The position numbers and the translations under genes were made by a program. A DNA stretch of 64,000 bases from Linanthus parryae (taxonomy: Eukaryota > Streptophyta > Magnoliopsida > Ericales > Polemoniaceae), in contig JALGPY010000003.1 in NCBI GenBank assembly GCA_023055425.1, forward strand, positions 56,529,891 to 56,593,890, written 5' to 3'. Of this stretch, positions 33,225-44,499 are shown piece by piece (position 1 is the first letter of the stretch; each line of letters opens with the position of its first letter). The notes beneath the pieces are model-generated. The model was given only the letters and a program-made list of their open reading frames with translations. It did not search any database and was not told where the DNA came from.

Positions 33225-36200
33225 CTGTCTCTACATCATGGGTATTAGATAATGGATGTGGATCTCACATTTGTCGAAATGTGCAGGATCTAAAGAGAAG
33301 TAGAAGATTGCCTAAAGGGGACATAGATCTGCGCGTTGGAAATGGAGCAAAAGTTGCTGCGTTGGCCATGGGCGTGTGCGAGCTATCTCTGCCTTCTGGA
33401 TTAGTTTTAGAATTAAATAATTGCTATTTTGTGCCTGCTATGAGCAGAAAAATTATTTCTATTTCTTGTTTGGACAAGGAAGGTTTTATTATTTCAATAA
33501 AGAACAATTGGTGTTCCTTTTATTTGAATAATGTTCACTATTTTAGTGCGCTTTAATGGACTGTATGTCCTTGATCTAAGCAATCATGTCTACAACATTA
33601 ACACCAAGCAGATTAAAATAAATGATTTAAATCCTGCTTATTTATGGCACTGTCGTTTAGGCCACATAAACGAGAAACGTGTATCTAGACTCCATAAGGA
33701 TGGACTACTAGACTCATTTGATTTTGAATCATATGAGACATGTGAGGCTTGTTTATTGGGAAAAATGACAAAGTCCCCTTTCAATAAGAAAGGTGAGAGG
33801 ACTAGTGAGCAATTGGCACTCATACATATTGATGTGTGTGGACCATTTGCCACGTCTGCCAGGGGTGGTTACGTCTACTTCATTACATTTACTGATGATT
33901 ACAGTAGATATGGATTTGTGTACCTCATGAGGGCCAAATCGGAATCCTTTGAAGTGTTCAAAGAATTCAAGAATGAAGTAGAGAAGCAACTTGGCAAAAG
34001 TATCAAGGCTCTATGATCGGATCGTGGGGGAGAATACTTGAACCAAGAGTTTGACGACTATCTTAGAGAGTGTGGGATCGTGTCCCAACTCACTCCACCC
34101 GGAGCGCCACAATGGAATGGCGTGTCTGAGAGGAGGAATCGAACCCTATTGGATATGGTTCGATCTATGATGTGTCAAACCGATCTTCCATTATCGTTTT
34201 GGGGCCACGCTCTATTATGTGCAGCTTTCACCATTAATCGTGTTCCATCTAAATCAGTCATGAAGACACCACATGAGATGTAGAGTGGGAGGCGTCCCAC
34301 ACTGTCGTTCATGAGGATTTGGGGCTGCGATGTCTATGTAAAACGTTTACAATCAGACAAGCTAGGGCCAAAATCGGATAAGTGTAAGTTTGTCGGGTAC
34401 CCTTAGGAAACTAAGGGTTACTACCTCTACAATCCAACCGAGAACAAAATGTTTGTTGCCCGGACCGGCGTGTTTCTTGAAAGAGAGTTTGTCTCTAAAG
34501 AAGCAAGTGGGAGGAATGTAGAACTTGAAGAGATTCAAGAACCACAAATCACTTAACCGATTATGGAACATGAACAGGAACCACAAAAAGTTGTGGAGCA
34601 GCCTGTTCAGGTAACACAAGAGCTTCGTAGATCTAGTAGAGTGCGCCAGGAACCCGAGAGGTATGGACTTCTCGTGACCGATTCCGGTGACACGATGCTC
34701 ATAGATGATAAGCCTACTACCTATGAAGAGGCCATGAAAGGCCCAGATTCTCAGAAGTGGCTAGAAGCCATGAGATCCGAGATCGAATCCATGTATACCA
34801 ACAAAGTATGGAATTTGGTGGAACCACCCGAAGGGGCGCGACCCATAGGGTGCAAGTGGGTCTTCAAGAAGAAGATCGACATGGATGGTAATGTGATTAC
34901 CTATAAGGGCCGATTGGTGGCTAAAGGATTCAGTCAGATTCATGGTATTGACTATGATGAAACCTTTTCACCAGTCGTTATGACCAAATCCATCCGAATC
35001 CTACTTACGATTGCAGCATACCATGACTATGAGATTTGGCAGATGGATGTCAAAAACAGCATTCCTTTATGGGAATCTCCTCGAGGACGTGTATATGATA
35101 CAGCCGGAGGGTTTTGAGGATCCAAAGCAAGCCAACAAAGTCTGTAAGCTGCAACGATCCATTTATGGATTGAAGCAAGCTTCTAGGAGTTGGAATCGAC
35201 GTTTTGATGAAGTAGTCAAAGAGTTTGGCTTCATCAGAAACGAAGATGAGTCTTGTGTCTACAAGAAGGTTAGTGGGAGCTCTGTAGCTTTTCTGGTCTT
35301 GTATGTGGATGACATACTACTCATTGGAAACGACGTTCCCATGCTGTCTGTTAAAGGGAAGTGTTTCTCAATGAAGGACTTAGGATAAGCAGCCTATATA
35401 CTCGGTATATAGATCTATAGAAATAGATCTAAGAGACTGCTAGACCTAAGTCAAAGTACATATATTGACAAGGCGTTGAAGCGGTTCAACATGCAATATT
35501 CCAAGAAGGGATTCTTGCCCATGTCACATGGAATCACTCTTTCAAAGAGTGGTTGTCCTTCCAATTAGATTGAGAATGGACGCATGAGTAAAATTCCCTA
35601 TGCCTCGGCCATAGGATCTATCATGTACGCCATGTTATGTACTAGACCAGATTTGTCATATGCCTTGAGTATGACAAGCAGATACCAATCCAATCCGGGT
35701 GAGAGTCACTGGATTGCAGTCAAGAACATCCTAAAGTACTTGAGAAGAACTAAGGATGCCTTCTTGATATTTGGCGGTGAGGAAGAGTTGCGTGTAAGGG
35801 GTTACACTGATGCAAGCTTCCAAACCGACATAGATGACTTTAGATCACAGTCGAGATATGTATTTTGCCTGAATGGAGCAGCGGTGAGCTAGACGAATTC
35901 CAAGCAAGAGACGGTGGCTGATACTACAATAGAGGCTGAGTACATTGCTGCAAATGTGGCAGCAAAGGAAGCTGTTTGGATCAGAAAGTTTGTTTCTAAA
36001 CTTGGTGTGGTTCCTAGCATTGCGGATCCAGTTGAGTTGTACTATGACAACACTGGGGCGATCGCGCAATCTAAGGAACCCAGGTCGCACAAAAAATCCA
36101 AGCACGTGCTCAGGAGGTTCCATCTGATTCGAGATATTATCGATAGAGGAAACGTTCGGATATGCAAGATTCCTACAGATGAGAATCTGTCAGACCCGCT

Positions 36201-36279
36201 TACAAAGCCGCTTGCGCAGTGGAAGCATGAAGGGCACACTAGGAGTATGGGCATACGAGATGCGCCAGATTGTCTCTAG
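33211..36279 (+). pseudogene. pol: Copia Pol remnant (protease, integrase, RT, RNase H)
   Basis: Protease: WVLDNGCGSHIC, active-site DTG changed to DNG. GAG-pre-integrase: LWHCRLGHI and CEACLLGK. Integrase core: HIDVCGPF, FTDDYSRYG and NGVSERRNRTLLD supply the D-D-E residues. RT: WLEAMRSEIESM, GCKWVFKKK, GRLVAKGFSQ and YVDDILLIG. RNase H: GYTDASF, then KSKHVLRRFHLIRD near the end. Frame changes occur near 33213, 33540 and 35060 (one extra A in a run), and in-frame stops include 34014-34016, 34281-34283, 34404-34406, 34554-34556, 35386-35388 and 35890-35892. Domains are complete in order but the polyprotein cannot be made. Confidence 0.9.
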
Positions 36280-36281
36280 TG

Positions 36282-36293
36282 AAAGTGGGAGAC
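36282..36293 (+). other. Copia polypurine tract
   Basis: AAAGTGGGAGAC immediately before the 3' LTR, the expected primer site for plus-strand DNA synthesis. It follows the pol stop at 36277-36279 by a few bases. Confidence 0.75.
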
Positions 36294-37639
36294 TGTTGGA
36301 ATAGATGCCCTAGAGGCAATCTAGTTTAGTATGAATTCATTTGTGGCTAGAAAATTCATTTTATTATTTATTGGATATTTAATATAATGAAGTCCTTAGA
36401 TTTACAATCGTGTTGTTTATCTTAAATATCCCTAGTCCAGTATAATGATTAATGGGACAATCATCTATAGACTAGTATGGGGTTGGATTGATATGGAGAT
36501 ATCATGATCCAACACACAGGTGTGCATTAAGGGTAATGGCGCACTTGATTGACCCATCTCCGAGAAGGCTACATACACGTTATGATAAGTCACGAGTGCT
36601 TCTCGTGGTGCAATGGTATGGTCATCCTTAGACTTGAAGTCGCTAGATATTCTAGTTGTGGATTATTGTGATTTTGGTAGCGTTAAACGCTACACCGTAA
36701 CTGGGTAGTTATAAAGGCGTGTACCGGATACAATAAGAAACAAGCTTAGAGATCGTAGTGGACGTAGATAGAATTTGTCCCTCCCACATACGAGTGTGAG
36801 ACAATTACTTGTACAAGCTTAGAGATCAAGAAACTGTGGATTGGATATACGAGTGTGACTTGTATGTCTCGTGTCCAATCCGGATATAGAGACAAAGGGA
36901 TGAGACAATTACTTGTACAAGGTTTGTCAAGATGACTATTCTATGAGTTGGCTAGAATGGATGTTTTGCTAGAAACCGCTCCATATTAGCAAATTGTTGC
37001 TACCAACTAGATAGAACCTATGGGGGTCACACGCTATATAGAGTTGAACTAGATTTGGGAATTAATTAATTGGATTAATTAATTAGAAGGATCACTTTGC
37101 AATACCTTGCAAACTTAGTAGGACTAATTTGCAAGAAAGGGACTAAATTAAATTCTAGTAGGACTAGAATAGGTCATTTAGGTAGTTGGCAAGGATTTGT
37201 TGGACTATATAAAGAACACTCCTTCCTTCCTTCCCACACTTATGACCTTATTGATCATAACTTGAGTGGGAGAGAACAAAAAGGAGAGAGCAAGCAAGCA
37301 AAGAGGAGCACGCCACCCCCTTTGCCGCCGCCCGTCCCCGTCGGCCACAAGGAGGCCGAAACCTCCTTGTTTCGTCTCGGTTTGCGTGATTCTTCTTCCT
37401 CTTCCTCATTACGGGATATCACCAAGGATTGGGAGATCTAGTATTCAACTCTAGGCGTAGATCAAATATAGAGAACGTGACACAATTTGTGTTTGAAGTC
37501 ATCAAAGGAGAACCCTAAGGTGTGTTATTGTTTCTTCCTTTACCATCGTTATGTCTCTTGACTTGTGATCCTTGGAGGATTTTGCATGGGTTATGATTGT
37601 TTGTGTTTCCGTTGCGCATCCATGAATAAAAACCGTACA
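36294..37639 (+). mobile_element. Copia 3' LTR, with rearranged patch
   Basis: Starts TGTTGGAATAG like the 5' LTR and ends ACCGTACA. It is 1346 bp, shorter than the 5' LTR mainly because about 130 bp (29729-29857 of the 5' LTR) are replaced by about 38 bp at 36791-36828 made of pieces copied from nearby. Elsewhere it differs from the 5' LTR only by scattered substitutions and small indels. Confidence 0.9.
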
Positions 37640-37791
37640 ATCTCCACCACCTTGTTGTGGTGGATGAAGCTTGGGTGATGAGAAGGAGGCTGGTAAGACG
37701 TTTGGACGGAGTAGTAATCTGAAAGGTGGTTTGGTTGTGCCATGAGAGGTGAACTGTGAAGAGGAGAATTGGATGGTTGGGATGGTAACAA
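37640..37791. other. Unassigned segment between copia and tandem unit
   Basis: 152 bp with no match to the flanking repeat unit. On the minus strand a short frame begins MAQPNHLSDYYSVQTSYQPP, which could be the N terminus of LINE ORF1 displaced by the copia insertion. That is a guess from orientation and position only. Confidence 0.3.
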
Positions 37792-37901
37792 AAACACATC
37801 AAATTTGTATCTGTTCTTTTCAAATCTGGTATATGAGCCTCTTCGCTTACACAATACTAAATTATTTTTTTCAAGGGAGGGTTTCACTACAGTAGCTTGT
37901 A

Positions 37902-37982
<81 letters not shown>
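37902..37982. repeat. (ATT)n microsatellite, unit 5
   Basis: About 27 perfect ATT repeats, ending in ATGATCATTATTTTT. Confidence 0.95.
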
Positions 37983-38508
37983 GATCATTATTTTTATTCA
38001 ACTTGACTCTTGCTGTTCCTTAGCGTTTCCTATCAATTTCTTAAATCAACAAAACAAAAAAAAATGCTACAATTTTGTTCCTTTTATATTTGATGTGGCA
38101 TTGCTCTAACCATACAGCACAGAACACATAATAAAGAAAAAAAAATGAGCGGCCGACAAAAGAAAGTGGATTTCGTGGATATCCTGACATGTCATGTGAT
38201 GTATTGATTAGAATACCATGTCAAACTTGCTTTTGAAGCAAACAATAATTACCCTCTCAATTGGCCACCAAAAGCTAATATGAAGCTAATTAGTTGTTCT
38301 TTTATATCCTTTTTCAACATCTTTATCTTGACGGGTTTCATATCTAGAAGCCAGGCAGCAACCTTTCTTGGTCTTCTTATTCTCATGAGAGTACCCCTGC
38401 AACAAAAGAGTCCTCTCTGGTCTCTAGCTTTGCTTGAGGCAAATAGTTTTTGAGTCGGTGCATTTGTCCTGTTTCAACCCACGCTTGTTATTTATTTAGT
38501 AGAGAATG

Positions 38509-38633
38509 TTAGGACCGCGGAGGCGAAATTAGCTCTTCTTGTATAGAATCTAGACTTGTTGCTTGTTCTGAAACCCACCTAGGATCCCGGCTTCTTAGTA
38601 CTTTATAATAGAGTGGGGGATCCAGTGGAACTT
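38509..38633 (-). pseudogene. Exon-2 coding remnant, tandem unit 5
   Basis: Only exon 2 survives, from the acceptor-adjacent base 38633 to the stop at 38509-38511. Exon 1 and the donor site are deleted at the fold-back rearrangement just to the right. Confidence 0.45.
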
Positions 38634-38721
38634 CTGGCACCAAACACACTCAATTATTGATTTTGCCTCCCACATCGAGCAATTGGCGACACTATGAAAA
38701 AGAGACGAGTACATAAATAAA

Positions 38722-38775
38722 AAGTATTTCAGTAGGCTATGTACTTGGTGCAGTGCATAGCCTACTGAAATACTT
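38722..38775. repeat. Perfect fold-back with 20-bp arms
   Basis: Arms 38722-38741 and 38756-38775 are exact reverse complements (AAGTATTTCAGTAGGCTATG) with a 14-base loop. The loop and one arm repeat again in direct orientation from about 38789. Other units hold this sequence only once and in one orientation. Confidence 0.95.
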
Positions 38776-40451
38776 AAAAAGAATTTTTTCAGTAGGCTAT
38801 GTACTTGGTGCAGTGCAACGGGATTCCAGCTAACAACAGTACATGTAACTAAAGCATTAATTGTCACTCTAATACACTTAGAAAAATTAACAAATTTGGT
38901 TTCTGGATGGGCAACAAATTTTGTATCTTTGTGAAGACAACTACAGCTTCATCTTGTCCAAATTGAAGCTCAAGCCCAACAACATATATATGAAGCTGTC
39001 TTCTCGGTCACTTCTGTCCAAAGCTCAATGGGGTTGTCTCTTTGTTTGATTCAAAAAGAGTTGGTTGGTTGGAATCGGTTAAAAAACAATAGCATCCGAT
39101 GATTCAAGTGAAATTTGGCCTGCCCGGCGAGCATCTAATGATATTTTCATGCTATCAATGTTACTTCAATGTCACGAACAAACACAACCAAATAATTTCA
39201 TCATATCCAGTCTTGGTTAAGGCTTTCAGTGTGCAAATTGCCTTACTATACTGGTGACTATAACAAAAGTCCGTCATTGAAGTTAATTTTGTTTTCAGTT
39301 AGACAAATGTTTTTATTTACATACAGCAGTGTATAAAAAATTATTAGTTACCCAAACAAGTCGGGTTTAATGCCTGAACCCCAATAGGTGGTGCGTTGAC
39401 TCAGTCATCAATGATACACTGAGATACACTTTGAGTGTGACAATTCACATACCCGAAGTTTAACATTAACGCATGAAATAAGTACGGTTCGAGCATTGCG
39501 GGACTTTGTTATGAACGTAATTTAAAATAAGGATATAATCGATTGATTTAGATTCGATTTAAAAGGCCTAAAGAAGAAAATTATCCAGCAATGACGAGGA
39601 AACTACATACATGACTGGGCAAGAAAGGAATTATGGGAGGTGAAAAAGCTTGAAGCTTCCCTATGGAGAAAAATTGACTGCAAGCCCTAATACACTCGAA
39701 AAATTAACAAATTTGGTTTCTTGAGGGGCAAAAATTGAGCACGCCATAACCAACTTTGGTATCTTTGTGAAGACAACTACACCTTCATCTTGTCCAAATT
39801 GAAGCTCAAGCCCAACAACATATATATGAAGGTGTCTTCTCGGTAACTGCTGCCCAAAGCTTAATGGGAAGAGTTGGTTGGTTGGTTGGAATCGGTTAAA
39901 AAACAATATCATCAGATGACTCAAGTGAAACTGGCTTGCGCGGGCAAGCATCTAGTGATATTTTGATGCTCACAAGGTTACAACAATTTCACGAACAAAC
40001 ACAACTAAATAGTTTAATCATATCCAATCTAAGTTGACGTTTTCAGTCTGTAATTTGACCTACCATGCTAGTGATTATAAACAAAATTGATTTATTGTCA
40101 GATATATGGACACAAATGTTTTATGCGGTGTATAAAAAGGGTTGGTTACTTAAAGAGGATAACACCAACATTACTGTTGGGGCATTGTCACAATCTGTCT
40201 AGAGGATTCGTGTGTTTAATGCCCAAACACCAAGGTGGTGTTGCGTTAACTTATTCGACACTGATACACTATTAGTGATACACTTTTTTGAGTGTGTCCA
40301 TTGACAAACCCCAAGTTTAACAAAAACGCATCAAATTTGTATTTGTTCTTTTCAGTTCAATAAATCTGGTACATGAGCCTCTTGGCTTACACAATACTAA
40401 TTTTTTTTTCAAAGGGAGGGTTTCACTACAGTAGCATGTATATTATTATTA

Positions 40452-40495
40452 CTAGTCTTAACCCCGCACCATTGCGCGAGCTGTGAATGTGCGGG
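40452..40495 (-). mobile_element. Possible Helitron 3' terminus
   Basis: Read on the minus strand, a 7-bp stem (CCCGCAC at 40495-40489 with GTGCGGG at 40469-40463) is followed after seven bases by CTAG and then T, inside an ATT microsatellite (A/T target). This fits the hairpin plus CTRR-T end of Helitrons. The matching TC end was not found in the window, and the target repeat does not resume to the right, so the call stays weak. Confidence 0.35.
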
Positions 40496-40677
40496 AACAA
40501 CGAAGCTGGGCTAATTCTGAATTGTAGAAATTGTATCTATAAAATCATTTTCATGTAAAATTGTAGATGATTTATTTTACAAACTAGTAGAAGTATCTCT
40601 AAGTATTAATCTGGAAGCGATATAAGTAACATAAGATATATTCTTATTATAGCTATTACGTAGCTCGAAATCTAAAT

Positions 40678-40745
40678 GGGTGCTCGCTCAGAGGTAGAGC
40701 ATTTGAAAGCCACTCATAAGGTCTCAGGCTCGAACCCGACTATAT
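40678..40745 (+). repeat. tRNA-like sequence, candidate SINE head
   Basis: A-box-like TCGCTCAGAGGTAG (40684-40697) and B-box-like GGCTCGAACCC (40727-40737), about 30 bp apart, as in RNA polymerase III promoters of tRNA-derived SINEs. The full cloverleaf is not convincing and there is no anticodon stem I can trust, so a tRNA gene is not called. No poly-A or T-run tail was located to define the SINE end. Confidence 0.4.
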
Positions 40746-43280
40746 GATGTAATTCTCAACATTCGCGGAGCTCGAACTTATGTCTTAATGTCAATAACAT
40801 TGATAGATGACGGGAATTGAATGGGACTTCTTGAAAACATGGTGCTGTTAATTTATGCTGTACATTATGGCGCAAGTTTTTGAAAGAGCGTGAAATACCA
40901 GTCATCACACTCTATATATTTTTGTATATATCTTGAAAGATTATAGAGTACTCAAAAAAAATGTACAACAGCGTGTGTCTCATATGTTGTCTGCACTATT
41001 CAAAGCTTAGTTGGACTAAAAGTTAACAAACATTTTAAATTACTAACTTTGCAAAATATTTTTCTCCTATGGGCTGTAGGAGGCTTGGCCATTGTGTTAT
41101 TACTTGAGATTTTGTGACGAATTGTTGTGGTAGGTTGTCAAACAAATGAAATTTTAATTCTTGTGTGCGCTGTACAAAAAGAAGTATTTGAAACGTGGCA
41201 ATGAAGAGCAGTAATTAATGGAAATTAAATTCAAAGTAATTTTATACTTTGTCGTCTGAATTCATTAAAATTTCTTTGCACTTGCACTCTATTTGTTTCA
41301 TTGTTGTGTTCAATGACGGATACATGTAAAGAAGAGTCGAGCCTAGCCCACTCATAATTTCCATATTGCAAGTTGAACCTTCAAGCTTTAGATAATTTCA
41401 GTTTAGCCCCTATTGAAATCGAACAATGACCTTATTTTTATTCGCCAAATGCCAAAAATTTAAAATTTAATCCCACTTACACAAAATTCTGGATACGGCC
41501 CTGATTGTATTTTGAGCCAGAACTTCAGTGACGACCTCCAATGAAAGGACAACCCTGTTATACACAATACTGTAGTTAAAGAAATATTTGAAACAAATTA
41601 ATGCAAAGAAAGCTCAAGTTACAGATAGAAACAGAAGGTTGCGCAAAAACATTAGTAACCAAATTTTAAGCTACAAGTTGTAAGCGTAACGAAAAAGCTA
41701 AACAAACAAACAAATTTTCTGTAGCTAGAAAGTATTCATACTTTTGGCTTCCTCCGCCAGACTTATGTAATTAAAATGAAGATATAATGTCTAGGCAAAA
41801 AGAAGTTTCTAAAACAGTTCTACTATAAGATTAGTAAGATATCATGTTTGTAGTAGAAATACCTTAAGGAGTCATTATTTGGCATCCTAGGCGTCTATAC
41901 TTGATCAGCAATACACATTCCCAGCATAAGAACAACTGAATATGACGATTCTCAAAGACTATACATAATTGATACTTATTTTGTTTCTTTAGTATATTTA
42001 AAATGATAAAATATGGTTTGGCTGAACTGAGCTTTAGAGACAACCTAAAGAGATCAAAATAGGGGAAAACGAAACCTTAACGAAAATAAACTGAATGGTA
42101 AAAGCAAACACAATTTACATACATACTTAAAATGTATTAATTAGTCTTCTGAGCTAAGTGGCATAGTGAAACTTCCTCCAATAATAAAGCAAAAATAAAA
42201 TATACCTAAGCTCAATTTTCTTTCGCAATCTACAAATAATTTAGTATTACCAGAATAATTAAAACTCGACCTGGCGACACTAAATCTACGTCCATGAATG
42301 GAAACAACCTCAAGCAAACTAAAAAATGTTTCGTAAGTCGCAAAGAAAATTGAATTAATTTTGTCAAAAACACAATATTTCCGTCATATTGCTGTTTTGA
42401 AGCTCATGATGAACTAATATTAAAGTTGGATCACTAATATTAAGCATTCTCTAGTACTAACACCAAGCTTGGAGGTAACATATTACACTAAATAGACGAA
42501 GGTGGTTAGAATTTATATATAGTATAAGACTTTCAAGTAATATTGACATTAATTCCCATGTAAACACGTGAGATTTCCAATTTCGAACAAAACCTATTCT
42601 TGTTTGTCCTAATCAATGTGACTTTGAGAACACTAAATTATGTTTGCTACTTGTAGGAAATTGGCTCAAAGAATCTGTACAACGGTGAGCCACTGGGGAA
42701 GGAATTACCTGTTAGGGTTCTCAAATTTAATTGGATAATTGTTGTCAAAAGACTTGAGGAAAGTGCTAAAGCCTGAAGAGAAAGAGAAAATTAAACTATC
42801 GTGAGTCGACAGAAAGGGAAAATACAATTTTACCGGAGAGAGTCTATAAGTTAGGGTTTCTAAGTTAGGGTTTCTGTGCAAGTAGGATGAGAAGTGATGC
42901 TCCTCCATGCGGGCTTGTACTGCGAGAAATACTTGACTTCCGTTGACTTTGGCTTTCATCAATCAGACTTCTATGTGAGTAAATTTAGGTATTTTTTCAT
43001 TGTATTGACGACCGAGTATCCTCTAGTCTTCCAGTCCATTATAAGTGACGCTGAAGGTGAAGACGCAAAAGAAGCAAAAGAAAATACACTTTGCACCCTA
43101 AGAAACAAAGAATCGTACTTATTTACCAAAAATAATGGTGATGGAACAATATTTGGGTAAATACGTCATTTTATGTTTTGTTTTATTCTTTTTAAAGCGT
43201 CTTTCATATTTTTCTGACCGCTTGTTTACTCATTTTTTATATGAAAATATTTTTTACTTATTGTTGTGTAGTAAGTAAAC

Positions 43281-43282
<2 letters not shown>

Positions 43283-43332
<50 letters not shown>
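43283..43332. repeat. (AT)25 microsatellite
   Basis: Fifty bases of perfect alternating AT, flanked by AAACGA and CGGCGCATTAG. Confidence 0.95.
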
Positions 43333-43334
<2 letters not shown>

Positions 43335-43800
43335 GCGCATTAGTTTGTTATAAATTTTTAAAAGCAAATTATGTCAACTTTTTAATGTCTGTTTGGTCGT
43401 TTATAAATTACAACTAGAAAAATGGTAAGGGAAGAACTTAGATGAACGTTGGTATGGTCCAACGTTAAAATATTTGACAAAAAAAGATAAGAAAAAAATG
43501 TGTTAAATTTTTGAAATGGTTGTTTGGCCATGTTTAGCACATTTTTTTATTAAAAGGTAAACATAAAATATAATTATACGCAAATGAATACATTTTTTTT
43601 AATTGAATATAAATCAAATTACATAAATGTCACAGCGCACATGTAGTAATTTTGGACATTATACTTGAAAACATAGTAAGACAAAAATTTCAATAGACAT
43701 TGATAAGATTTTGTTGGAAATAACAAACATCATGTTTTTTTATTTTTCTGACTGTTGTTTCGCATGCCTTTGAATAAATGGTAAATTCCTAAGAAATCGG

Positions 43801-43965
43801 TGACACTTAGCTACCAGTAGTATTGATTTTATCAGAAACGCCCCTGCATTTTCACTTTCACTGACATCGCGTTATTCTAACAGAAATCTCCCGCAGTCTC
43901 ACTTTTACCGACACTTAGCTACCAGCAGTTTTAATAAATTAATGCTCGGTGTCGGTAAAAAGTGA
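43801..43965. repeat. Duplicated and inverted short repeat, possible MITE remnant
   Basis: ACACTTAGCTACCAGnAG occurs at about 43805 and 43911 in the same orientation. TCACTTTTACCGACAC (43899-43914) is inverted at 43949-43965 with one extra A. The left part, CACTTTCACTGACATCGC, is a further degenerate copy. The structure suggests a decayed foldback element. Confidence 0.5.
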
Positions 43966-44137
43966 AATTGTACGAGGGTTTTGTTGGGTTTCTTTTTAAG
44001 TTGATTCAAACAAATAAATAAAATAAAAGAACAAAGAAAAAGAATCGGCACAAAACAATGTAGTGAGTACATGTGCGTGTGTGCATATGTATTGTAGTTG
44101 GAGAAGGACTATTTTGTCCTGTAGTTAATTTTTTGTT

Positions 44138-44327
44138 GGCAAAATTGCACCACTGGTATCCAAACTTTGGACAAACCGTGGATTTAATACCCCACCTTTA
44201 AAACCGTGCACCACTAGTACCCATACTTTAAAAATCGTTATGAACAGTACCCGAGACGGATGTTAGCCAAGTTGGATGTAAAAGAGACATGTGCTTCTCA
44301 CATGCCGTTTACGGGGGCATTAGTGTC
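44138..44327 (+). repeat. MULE left terminal inverted repeat
   Basis: About 190 bp, inverted copy of 49866-50060, running from GGCAAAATTGCACC to GGGGGCATTAGTGTC. Differences are scattered substitutions and small indels. Confidence 0.9.
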
Positions 44328-44499
44328 CAACCAACATGTGAACGGGTAGAAACCTATTGTTGGCTATTTATTCTCATAAAAACACCATCTTTCTCATCAA
44401 ACACACAAGGCACTAAAATTTCATTTTGGGATCTAGGGTTCTTGATGAAAGAGAAGAACTCAGGACATGTGATTGAACAGAGCTAAACAGGGGCATCGG

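Larger units (their letters stand above)
29233..37639 (+). mobile_element. Ty1/copia LTR retrotransposon, both LTRs present
   Basis: An 8407-bp element: 5' LTR 29233-30666, PBS 30668-30679, leader, gag 32346-33224, degenerate pol to 36279, PPT just before 36294, 3' LTR 36294-37639. Gene order PR-IN-RT-RNaseH identifies Ty1/copia. LTRs are nearly identical apart from a rearranged patch at 36791-36828. Five-base flanks are AACAC (left) and ATCTC (right), not a clean duplication. The left flank is LINE ORF1 coding sequence. Confidence 0.9.
37792..40451. repeat. Fifth copy of the 2.85-kb tandem unit plus start of a sixth
   Basis: Homologous to 12127-14902 and on: AACAAAAACACATCAAATTTG, (ATT)n at 37902-37982, the exon-2 remnant, then a short half starting near 39370 and a new long half from about 40219 that ends inside its (ATT)n tract at 40451. 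A section of roughly 180 bp around exon 1 is missing, replaced by a fold-back (38722-38775). The array therefore once spanned the position now occupied by the LINE and copia insertions. Confidence 0.8.
40496..44137. other. Gene-poor stretch between tandem array and MULE
   Basis: About 3.6 kb of AT-rich DNA. Supported contents are the tRNA-like head at 40678-40745, the (AT)25 tract at 43283-43332, and a hairpin region at 43801-43965. Short frames, such as 42705-42962 (minus), show no domain. I see no gene I can support. Confidence 0.5.

Noticed and set aside
40678..40745. Functional tRNA gene
   Set aside because: A and B boxes are present but acceptor and anticodon stems do not pair convincingly.
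42705..43160. Opposing short ORFs near 42.9 kb as a possible gene
   Set aside because: They overlap on opposite strands, no domain is recognised, and no splice-supported extension could be followed. A captured exon is possible but not supportable.
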